A DNA stretch of 64,000 bases from Lachnospiraceae bacterium (lineage in GTDB: Bacteria; Bacillota; Clostridia; Lachnospirales; Lachnospiraceae): the NCBI GenBank assembly GCA_013316825.1, contig WSLY01000003.1, forward strand, positions 1 through 64,000, read 5' to 3'. Under the pieces are notes generated by a model that was not told the DNA's origin, did not search any database, and saw only the letters and a list, made by a program, of their open reading frames with translations. Positions 36,911-44,528 of this stretch are shown here, piece by piece. Each line of letters opens with the position of its first letter. Positions within the stretch are counted from its first letter, which is position 1. Both the position numbers and the translations under genes were made by a program.

Positions 36911-37789
36911 TTATTCAATATTCTGAATCTGTTCTCTGACCTTTTCAATCTCCGTCTTTAACTCAATGGCATGTGACGAAATCTCCAAATCGCTGGTCTT
37001 GCTTAAAATCGTATTTGCTTCCCTGTTCATCTCCTGCGCAATAAAGTCCAGCTTTCTTCCAACGCCGCCGCCCTCTACAAGCGCCGCCTTCGTCGCCTCA
37101 ATATGACTCCTTAACCGCACCAGCTCTTCATCCACACAGACCTTATCCGCAAAAATAGTAACCTCCGTCAAAAGTCTGCTCTCCTCCACATGCGCATCGC
37201 AAAGCAGCTCTTTTACCTTATCGTGCAGCTTCTGTTTGTAGTCCTCTATGATTTGCGGAGAGCGTTTTGCAATAAAATCCACATGCACAAGCATACCGTC
37301 CAGCTTTTCCAAAAGGTCTGCTTTTAGGTTTTCGCCTTCCTTGATACGCGTCTCTACAAAAGCTTCCGCCGCCTGCTTTAGCGCCCTGTCAAGCTCCCGC
37401 CACAGCTCTTGCTCGTCCTCCTCCTGCTCCTCAAGCGTCAGAACCTCCGGATACCTTGCCAGCATGGACACCCTGATATCGTTATCCAGTCCAAATTCCT
37501 CTGCTATCTGCCGCAGATAAGAAAGATATTCCGCCGCAAGCTCATGGTTATACTTCACACAGCTTCCTTTTTCCGAAAAATCCTCGTAGGTGATGAAAAT
37601 ATCCACCTTGCCCCGCTGGATATAATTTTTCAGCTCGCTCCTGATGGACGATTCAAAAAAATTAAGTTTTTTGGGCATCTTCATATTGACGTCAAGATAC
37701 CTGTGATTAACGGATTTCATCTCCACTGTGAATTTGCGGCTTCCTTCCGACAGCTCACATCTGCCAAAGCCGGTCATGCTTTTTATCAT
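36911..37789 (-). CDS. yicC: YicC family endoribonuclease
   Basis: Protein of 292 residues with the YicC signature: N-terminal MIKSMTGFGRCELSEGSRKF, then EMKSVNHRYLDVNMKMPKKL, and C-terminal KLDFIAQEMNREANTILSKT. YicC proteins are oligomeric metal-dependent endoribonucleases implicated in stress and small-RNA decay. The ATG at 37789 has GGGAG 5 bases upstream; upstream frame to 37915 contains the promoter itself and is not coding. First gene of yicC-remA-gmk-rpoZ. Confidence 0.95.
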   Translation of the reverse strand: MIKSMTGFGRCELSEGSRKFTVEMKSVNHRYLDVNMKMPKKLNFFESSIRSELKNYIQRGKVDIFITYEDFSEKGSCVKYNHELAAEYLSYLRQIAEEFGLDNDIRVSMLARYPEVLTLEEQEEDEQELWRELDRALKQAAEAFVETRIKEGENLKADLLEKLDGMLVHVDFIAKRSPQIIEDYKQKLHDKVKELLCDAHVEESRLLTEVTIFADKVCVDEELVRLRSHIEATKAALVEGGGVGRKLDFIAQEMNREANTILSKTSDLEISSHAIELKTEIEKVREQIQNIE

Positions 37790-37882
37790 CTGTGCTCCCA
37801 TTCTCCCGCCAAGCGGAAAATCCGGCAGCAGGAAGCACATAAAAGGGCTTCCCATTGCCCTAAACCAAGGTCTACAGTTTTC

Positions 37883-37911
37883 ATTATAGACAAAACCTGA
37901 GAAATCGTCAA
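37883..37911 (-). promoter_or_regulatory. sigma-A promoter of the yicC-remA-gmk-rpoZ operon
   Basis: Minus strand TTGACG (37911-37906), 17-base spacer, consensus TATAAT (37888-37883), about 95 bases before the yicC ATG. Confidence 0.75.
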
Positions 37912-37916
37912 GCAAA

Positions 37917-37972
37917 GCGTAAAGAGCGAAGTGCGGCAGCCTGCCGCCGGCAATTCACTCTTTACGCCGCCG
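37917..37972 (-). terminator. Compound hairpin after the island
   Basis: The outer stem CGTAAAGAG/CTCTTTACG (with GAA/TTC inside and one mismatch) encloses an inner hairpin around CGGCAGCCTGCCG. It overlaps the stop of the last island gene and sits directly before the yicC promoter, so it insulates the housekeeping operon. A long T-tract is absent. Confidence 0.5.
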
Positions 37973-40634
37973 CCCACGATTCATACTCCTCTATCTTTTG
38001 GATATCCTCCAGCACAGCGCCGCTATGCCGAAACAGAAAGGCGCCTACATCCTGCACCCTGCCGTCCTTTATCAGGCGGACTCGCAGCAGATAGCAGTCG
38101 AATCGGGAAAGCTCCTCCACCGTAAACAGATAGGTCACGCCGTCAAGCTCCTCAAACCAGAGCTGCGTGAGACTGCCAAACACCCCGTATACATCGTCCG
38201 CATCCTCATAACATAAAACCGCGTCTCCTCCAAGGGACAACTCCGCAAATGCACCGTCCCGCCAGCCGTATACCGTGTGGAAAAAAACACCCGGACCTCT
38301 ATGCGGATACGCCCAATAGGATGCCGCATACTCCATCTCCCCGTCGTTGTCCGCATCCACCGCCCTGTAGGGGGTATGCCCGTTCGTACTCCAAAGCAAA
38401 CCTGAGTCATAGGAAAAATCCCTGTTTTTGATATTTCTCCACGCTTCCTTTGACAGCTCCCCGCCGGCGCCGACGCCCCTGTATATTTCTCCCTGCCGCA
38501 GGCAGGTAAGGATTTCTTCGGACTGCTCCGCTACATAAGAAGAAACCGCTTGCGGCACTTTTTCCCCGTAAAACGAAAGCATTTCGTATTCCGTCGATTC
38601 ATAGGTCAAAGAAACGCAGTAATGCTCCCATTCTCCGGCTTCCCCCAAGACCACTACATCTATCCGCATGGGAAACAGCCCCCACAATTTCCTCCCTGCA
38701 ATCACACAATAAAGCTGCCCGTCATAAGACAGAATGCCGCAGTAGTCGCTGTCTGTACTCAAATCGGTAATCGCTTCCTTCCGATACAGCCCTTCCCCAT
38801 CGTCACGGTACCAGTAGAGCGTATTGATTCCTGCTTCAAACTCCCATATCTCATTCACCAGATAATTGTCCGTTCCGTCCGACGCCGCCCAGTGATACGC
38901 CATCTCATAATATATATCCCCCCTGTACGATTCTTGCGTCTCATATTTTTCTATAAATTCCGTCAAATCCGCCTCCGTATCTACCGCATACGGCTGCACA
39001 TATTTAGAAAAACGCCTTCCCGCAAGACCAAAGACAGCCCCTTCCCTGATAAAGCGCAGGAAATCCTCCGAAAACGGCGCCTCTCCCTCCATAAGCGTGA
39101 GGCTGACCTCCTTCCCTGCCTCCCGTATCCATGCGGTCATTTCTTTCCGAAATGCCGCCTGCTCCTTTGTCTCCTTCTCGATTCCCGCGGTCAGGGGCAG
39201 GAGGGGCGTGATTCCAAAGGGGTCCTCCTCCCATTCATACAGCTTCCTGTCTATTTCCACTGACCTTCCATAAACAAGCTGGCAGGACAAAAGAGGCGTT
39301 TTTTTATTTCCCTCTATCAGATATGCCGTCAAAAACGGGCTGGCAGAACCGTATGGCTCCACAATTTCAAAGGTCACTGTTTTCCCTGAAAGCTCCGCAA
39401 ACCACATCTGCTCCACCGGCATATCTTCGCGAAAAAGCCTGACTGCTTCTGTCCTATATCCGTCGGTATATTCCGCAAGACGTACATTCCGTACCCCGCC
39501 GCAGCGAAACCCGCGCCAGAACAGTTCCTCCTTGCCGTCATTGTTGTAATCAGCCTGTGAAACGCTTGCCTCCCATTCCCATAGCTTTACTTCCTCATAT
39601 TTGTCCGGCTCTGTCCACCAGATTTTTGCCTCTCCTTCCGGCAGTTCTGCGTATTCTTCATCTCCCCAGATGATTTCTCCCTGCCTCAGCCTGTCGGCAA
39701 AAACGCCCGCGTTTTGCTCCACATATTCCTGCACGGCACATGTCAGGGGACTTACCTCATTTTGATAAAAAAATACAGGCTCCACACTTGTAATTCTCCT
39801 GAAAATATACTGTGTCTCTTCTATATCAAATGGGTAATCCGCCATATCGTCAAAGGGAACCTCCGGCATATCCGCCTCTTCCTCTGCCGGCAGGGTAAAA
39901 CGGCAGAGACGCAGCAGCCACTCTTCTTTTGCAGCGGCGCTCATCACAGACGCGCTCATCAGTAGACAGTATCCGTTCCCGTCGGCAAACACTGTTTTTT
40001 CACAGGGCTGGCAGCCCAGCCGTCCATACCCCTCCAATCTCACAAAACCTATTCGATAGGATTCTCCTTCCCTTTCTATGTAATACCATGGCGTTTCCGA
40101 ATCGCCGTACTCCAAAAGCAGCAGCACCTTCTGCTCACTCTCCTGCCGCAGTTTATAGATTTGCACAATATTATCTTTTACCTCGTAAACATTCACCGTT
40201 TTACCAAAACGCTCCTCTATATATTCCGCCAACAGACTCTCATAGTCCGGACACAGCCGGCGAAGCTCCTCTTCCCCAATAAGAAGCGTCTCGTCACGGT
40301 ACGCCGCAATGGCTTCCGGCAAAGCGCCGCGCCTCACATATTCCTGCAAATCTGCCAGCATCTCCTCGGAAAAGCCCTGCGCGCCCTCCGCCTTTTGATA
40401 GGTTTCCTGCACGGGCGTACAGAGAACGGGGCACATCTCCAAAAGCTTATCTGCCTCCTCCACGGAAGGGTATCTGCCGCTTTCCTGCTTCCAGTGCAGC
40501 ATAGTCTTACCGCCGGACAGTTCTCCCGCCGCGTGCGCGGCGATACGGCAGATGCCAAACACGGCAGCAACAGCCAGTACCATCACAGCCGGCCGTATAT
40601 GTTTTTTTCCAAAAAAGTCCTTTCGCCCGCTCAT
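37962..40634 (-). CDS. Secreted protein, island family copy A (unknown function)
   Basis: Protein of 890 residues that I do not recognise. N-terminal signal peptide with helix PAVMVLAVAAVFGICRIAA and likely cleavage after AHA. It appears to be an internal duplication: each half runs from a segment like VFADRLRQGEIIWGDEE, through an acidic loop (DYNNDGKEELFW near 361, DADNDGEMEYA near 760), to a WF-E-L-G-T segment (MWFAELSGKTVTFEIVEPYG versus LWFEELDGVTYLFTVEEL). The loops resemble calcium-binding DxDxDG motifs. The start at 40634 has AAGGAGG; an earlier frame start at 40685 lacks one. Last of three intact paralogues on the minus strand, probably one operon. Confidence 0.85.
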   Translation of the reverse strand: MSGRKDFFGKKHIRPAVMVLAVAAVFGICRIAAHAAGELSGGKTMLHWKQESGRYPSVEEADKLLEMCPVLCTPVQETYQKAEGAQGFSEEMLADLQEYVRRGALPEAIAAYRDETLLIGEEELRRLCPDYESLLAEYIEERFGKTVNVYEVKDNIVQIYKLRQESEQKVLLLLEYGDSETPWYYIEREGESYRIGFVRLEGYGRLGCQPCEKTVFADGNGYCLLMSASVMSAAAKEEWLLRLCRFTLPAEEEADMPEVPFDDMADYPFDIEETQYIFRRITSVEPVFFYQNEVSPLTCAVQEYVEQNAGVFADRLRQGEIIWGDEEYAELPEGEAKIWWTEPDKYEEVKLWEWEASVSQADYNNDGKEELFWRGFRCGGVRNVRLAEYTDGYRTEAVRLFREDMPVEQMWFAELSGKTVTFEIVEPYGSASPFLTAYLIEGNKKTPLLSCQLVYGRSVEIDRKLYEWEEDPFGITPLLPLTAGIEKETKEQAAFRKEMTAWIREAGKEVSLTLMEGEAPFSEDFLRFIREGAVFGLAGRRFSKYVQPYAVDTEADLTEFIEKYETQESYRGDIYYEMAYHWAASDGTDNYLVNEIWEFEAGINTLYWYRDDGEGLYRKEAITDLSTDSDYCGILSYDGQLYCVIAGRKLWGLFPMRIDVVVLGEAGEWEHYCVSLTYESTEYEMLSFYGEKVPQAVSSYVAEQSEEILTCLRQGEIYRGVGAGGELSKEAWRNIKNRDFSYDSGLLWSTNGHTPYRAVDADNDGEMEYAASYWAYPHRGPGVFFHTVYGWRDGAFAELSLGGDAVLCYEDADDVYGVFGSLTQLWFEELDGVTYLFTVEELSRFDCYLLRVRLIKDGRVQDVGAFLFRHSGAVLEDIQKIEEYESWAAA

Positions 40635-40686
40635 ATGCCTCCTCCTTTTGTCACACGTGATAACGATAACGCCCGGAACTGTCACG

Positions 40687-43272
40687 CTATGCCTTCAGCC
40701 ACGAATCATACTCTCCCATTTCCTGTATATCCTGCAGAATCTCGCCCGTACGCCGAAACAGCCACGCGCCTGCATCCTGTGCCCTGCCGTCCTGTATCAC
40801 GCGGGCACGCACAAGAAAGCCGTCAAACAAAGACAGCTTTTCCGCCGTAAACAAGTAGGTCACGCCTTCAACCTCTTCAAACCAGAGCTGGTCCAGCTCG
40901 CCGATAATCCCATAGCCGCCGTTTTTGTCCTCGTAAGTACACAAAAGCCCCTCGCCATCCACGGTAAGCTCCGTAAACATTCCGTCCCGCCGTCCATATA
41001 TGGTATACTCCAGCCACTCAGAACCTCTCTTGCCATATGCCGTATAGACGGAAGCATACTCCATCTCTCCGTCATTATCCACATCGACCGGTATATATGA
41101 CAGATATCTGGGCCCCCACCAGTCATAGTATTGAGAATAGGAAGAATCCCTGTTTTTAATATCGCGCCATATCTCCGGCGGTATTTCCCCCCATCCCCCG
41201 CGCCCCTCGTATAAGATACCTCCGTACACAGGAGCCGTCGCCCCGCAGATTGCTCCCGCTTCCTCCCTCACATAGCCGTCGAGCGCTGTATTCTCTGTAA
41301 GAGAAAGCGTTTCATATGCTTCCTTCTCACGGTAAAAGGAGATGCAGTAATGCTCCCATTCCCCGGCTTCCCCCAATGGGAGCAAATCAATCTGCCATAG
41401 CGTTCCTCCCTTATTGGTGTTTACAATCACGCAACAGCGCTGTCCGCCATAGGAGAGAACGCCGCAGTAAGAGCCTTCCTCGCAGGAAAAATCCGTCATC
41501 GGTTCTTCCTCAAAGGCTTCCCCGTTGTCACGACACAAGGACAGGGTATTTACACCATAATCCGACTCCCCCGAATCTCTTACAAGGTAATAGACGCTTC
41601 CGTCCTGCGCCTCTTCCCGATATATCACATCATACCACCAAGAATGGTACGCGCTAAACCTTCCGTCTTTCTCAGAAAATTCCTCTTCAAACTTCTCCAA
41701 CTCTCTCTCCGTATACACCTCATAAGGCGCTGCATAAGACGAGAACGACCCGCCGGAAAAGCACCACGCCGCGCCCTCCCTGATAAATTCCAGAAACTCC
41801 GCCGAAAAGGGCGTTTCCGCCTGCAGGGGCGCTATAGAAAAGGCGCTGCCCGCCTCCCGTATCCACGCCGTAAGCTTCTTTCTAAAGGCTGCCTGCTGCG
41901 CTGTTTCCTTTTCCAGTCCCAAAACCAACGGCGCTGTCCGCCTTAACTGAAAGTTGTTCCCTTCCCCATAGATCCAGTCAACAATTTCCACTCCCCTTCC
42001 ATAGACAAGCTGGCATGTCAGGAGCGGCGTTTTCTTATCATTTTCCACCAAGTATGCCGCCAGAAGCGGATACGCTTCCCCATAGGGCTTCACTATCTCA
42101 AAAGTCACCGTCTTTCCGGAAAACTCTACAAACCACAGCCGCGCAGCCGGCATCTCCGCTCCGTATAAGCTCAAATCTTCCTTCCTGTATTCGTCGCCCT
42201 CTTTGATAAGCTGCTTGTTATACGCCTCGTATCCCTCCTCAACTCTGCGTATCTCTCTTCGAAACAGCTCCGCCTCGCCGTCGTTGTCATAGTCTGCAAA
42301 CGAAGCGTCCCCATCTGCCGGATACATTTCTCCCTCTTCTGCCAACAGCGCCGAAGGCAACTCGTCTCCCCAGATAATGTCCTCCTCCGCCAGCCTGCCG
42401 GCAAATAAATAGGTATTCTCCTCCACATAGGTTCGTACCTCTCCTGTCAGAGGATGCTTTTCATTCAAATAGTAAAAAACCGGTACGGCTTCCCTATTTC
42501 TTTCCTTGATGTACCGCATTTCCCACCAAAAAAGGTTTCCCCCTCCCCCGCCAATATTTTCCTGCCAGTCTTTTCGCAGCGTAAAGTAATATAAGCTGAG
42601 CGCTTCCTCCCCGTCGCTCTCTACCCACTCCAACAGGCAGTACCCGTCGCCCTCTGCAAACATTGCCGCTCCTCTATGCTTCCAGTAAGATAAGGCAGAA
42701 TCCCCAAAAAACACATGGTCTGTCAAATATCCCCCCTTTGCTTTTTTCAAAAAAAACCATGGCATTTCCAAGTCCCGATACTCCACCAACAATGTCTCGC
42801 CGTCCAGATTCAGCTTGTAAATCCGCACGATGCCCTCCAGAATATCCTTCTTTTCCACGCCGTAGCTTTCCGCCTGCGCTGCCATCAGATTTTCATAGTC
42901 GGGACAAAGCGAAAGCAGCGTATCCACATCAATAAGCAGCGTATCGTCCCTATACGCCTCGACTGCCGCCGCCATGCCGCCTTCCCTTACACATTCCTGC
43001 AAATCTGCCAGCATCTCCTCGGAAAAGCCTCTTTCGCCACCTTCCTTCCGGTAACATTCGCTCACAGGCGTACAGACAGTGGGCAGTATTCCCGCCGTCT
43101 CCAAAGCCTCCGCCTCGGAAGGATAGAGTCTGTTTTCCCTTTCTTTTCCGCTGACAAGCCCGTTTCGCGCCGAGGCGCGAAAGGCGCACATGATAAATAA
43201 AATGCAAATCAGCACAGCCGCCTGCAGGATATGCCCTTTCCTGCAGCTCTCCTTTTCTCCCTTTCGTTTCAT
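40687..43272 (-). CDS. Secreted protein, island family copy B (unknown function)
   Basis: Paralogue of the neighbouring gene, 861 residues. Signal peptide helix AAVLICILFIMCAFRASA then about 820 exported residues. Shared family landmarks: GFSEEMLADLQE near 80, LCPDYENLMA, a WGDE segment, acidic loops FADYDNDGEAELFRR near 327 and VDVDNDGEMEYASVY near 730, and WFVEFSGKTVTFEIVKPYGE. The C-terminus EYDSWLKA parallels EYESWAAA of copy A. 52 bases separate it from copy A downstream. Similarity to A is visible along the whole length, so they arose by tandem duplication. No catalytic motif recognised. Confidence 0.85.
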   Translation of the reverse strand: MKRKGEKESCRKGHILQAAVLICILFIMCAFRASARNGLVSGKERENRLYPSEAEALETAGILPTVCTPVSECYRKEGGERGFSEEMLADLQECVREGGMAAAVEAYRDDTLLIDVDTLLSLCPDYENLMAAQAESYGVEKKDILEGIVRIYKLNLDGETLLVEYRDLEMPWFFLKKAKGGYLTDHVFFGDSALSYWKHRGAAMFAEGDGYCLLEWVESDGEEALSLYYFTLRKDWQENIGGGGGNLFWWEMRYIKERNREAVPVFYYLNEKHPLTGEVRTYVEENTYLFAGRLAEEDIIWGDELPSALLAEEGEMYPADGDASFADYDNDGEAELFRREIRRVEEGYEAYNKQLIKEGDEYRKEDLSLYGAEMPAARLWFVEFSGKTVTFEIVKPYGEAYPLLAAYLVENDKKTPLLTCQLVYGRGVEIVDWIYGEGNNFQLRRTAPLVLGLEKETAQQAAFRKKLTAWIREAGSAFSIAPLQAETPFSAEFLEFIREGAAWCFSGGSFSSYAAPYEVYTERELEKFEEEFSEKDGRFSAYHSWWYDVIYREEAQDGSVYYLVRDSGESDYGVNTLSLCRDNGEAFEEEPMTDFSCEEGSYCGVLSYGGQRCCVIVNTNKGGTLWQIDLLPLGEAGEWEHYCISFYREKEAYETLSLTENTALDGYVREEAGAICGATAPVYGGILYEGRGGWGEIPPEIWRDIKNRDSSYSQYYDWWGPRYLSYIPVDVDNDGEMEYASVYTAYGKRGSEWLEYTIYGRRDGMFTELTVDGEGLLCTYEDKNGGYGIIGELDQLWFEEVEGVTYLFTAEKLSLFDGFLVRARVIQDGRAQDAGAWLFRRTGEILQDIQEMGEYDSWLKA

Positions 43273-43307
43273 ATCCCGCCACTCCTCTTTTGCAAAACGC
43301 TACCCTT

Positions 43308-43631
43308 TTATGCCTTCTCTTCCATGCCGCTTATCAAATCCGTGTAATACAGAATTTCTTTGTTTAACGACTGCGCAAATGCAATTTCGTTTTTTGTGCT
43401 GCTCCCGATATAGTGATTCACGTTCACAACCAAAATGGCATCAGCCATTTTGATTTTTTCCCGATGCATGTTATCAAACATTTCTATTTCCTGATCCGTA
43501 TAATCCGCTTTGTCCGCTCTCACCGGATAAATAGGCACTATCACGCAGTTGCCGGACAGCTCCAACTTCTCTGCAATTTCCATCATTTCTTTTTGAAACG
43601 ACAGGCTTCCGCACACTGTTATTATCTTCAT
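43308..43631 (-). CDS. Nucleoside 2-deoxyribosyltransferase-like small protein
   Basis: Protein of 107 residues with a Rossmann-like plan: MKIITVCGSLSFQKEMMEIA at the start, a central DQEIEMFDNMHREKIKMADA and a final VNHYIGSSTKNEIAFAQSLN followed by KEILYYTD. The order CGS, then ADAILVVN, then S-T-NEIAFA matches the nucleoside 2-deoxyribosyltransferase/DUF4406-like superfamily, in which the late Glu can be catalytic. A longer open frame to 44054 runs through the neighbouring pseudogene in another frame and is rejected; the ATG at 43631 follows GGAAGGAAGG by 8 bases. It sits inside the island, between copy B and the decayed copy. The true substrate is unknown. Confidence 0.75.
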   Translation of the reverse strand: MKIITVCGSLSFQKEMMEIAEKLELSGNCVIVPIYPVRADKADYTDQEIEMFDNMHREKIKMADAILVVNVNHYIGSSTKNEIAFAQSLNKEILYYTDLISGMEEKA

Positions 43632-43678
43632 TCCATACACCTTCCTTCCACAACCGGCGCAGAAAGCAGCCATGCGCC

Positions 43679-44490
43679 TCAACCTCTCGAATAACTCACA
43701 TAACCCATTTCCACTATATTTTCCGTCATTGCGGCGCGCAGCAGCCACACGCCCGCATCCGCTGCGGCTCCGTCCCTTATCACATAGGCGCGCAGCAGGC
43801 AATGGCTGGCCGGGGACGTCACCGTCTTCCCCGCAAATTCCACAAACCACATTTAGACCGCCGGCTCTTCGCCATACAGTGTAGCCGGCTCCGCTTTCCA
43901 GATATCGCCCTCCCCAAGGCTTCTTCCAACTGCTTTTCTTCCTCTTCGGTAAACTCAGTCCGCTCTTCGTCCCCCCATATCGTAAGGTCTCTGTAGACAA
44001 TGCCGTCCCACCCGTACAGTTTTTCGGCAAAGCACGCCATATTTGCTTCCACATATTCCTTCACGGCAGGCAGCAGGCTGCTCTTTCTGTTGAGATAATA
44101 AAAATCAGGAACCGCCCTCGTAGTCTCCTGCCGGATATACCTGATATCGCCATCAAAAAAGCCATCAACTCCGCTTTCCAGTTTTTCCTCCCAATCCTCT
44201 TGCAATACAAGCCGCCTCACATACAGCGCCCCTTTTGTCAATGTCTCCAACAGATAATACGCTTTTTCTCCGTCTTCTTCCCATGCAAAAACAGCAGTAA
44301 ACCCGCATCCCGCTTCACTGTCCCATCTATCCGCTTTGCCCGCCCCCAGCCGGACGCTTCCTGCCTGATACCCTGTGTCCGTTTCCCCAAGTAAAATCCC
44401 AAATGCCATGTCCTGAGAAGCCTCTTCGTATCCCGCGTACTGTATCAGCAGCGTATTACCATCACCTGCTTTTCCTTTTCCCCCCTAAAC
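43679..44490 (-). pseudogene. Decayed fourth copy of the island family
   Basis: Family remnant without signal peptide or the first roughly 150 residues; a stop lies just upstream of the first recognisable segment DGNTLLIQYAGYEEASQD (near 44460). The middle (43819-44409) is open and matches the paralogues, with VKEYVEANMACFAEKLYGWD and WGDEERTEF. Near 43915 a one-base shift in a G-run moves the reading to GDIWKAEPATLYGEEPAV, which ends at a TAA directly before MWFVEFAGKTVT. That motif is then joined straight to the family C-terminus (HCLLRAYVIRDGAAADAGVW). So it shows a 5' truncation, a frameshift, a nonsense codon and an internal deletion of about 400 residues. The junction falls in the segment repeated in both halves. 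Confidence 0.85.
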
Positions 44491-44528
44491 TGCTCCCGTC
44501 TGCCGCCCATCCACCGTTAAAAATACCC

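Noticed and set aside
43308..44054. 248-codon version of the deoxyribosyltransferase-like gene
   Set aside because: The first 141 codons run through the decayed island copy in a different frame; the ATG at 43631 has the ribosome site and the family N-terminus.
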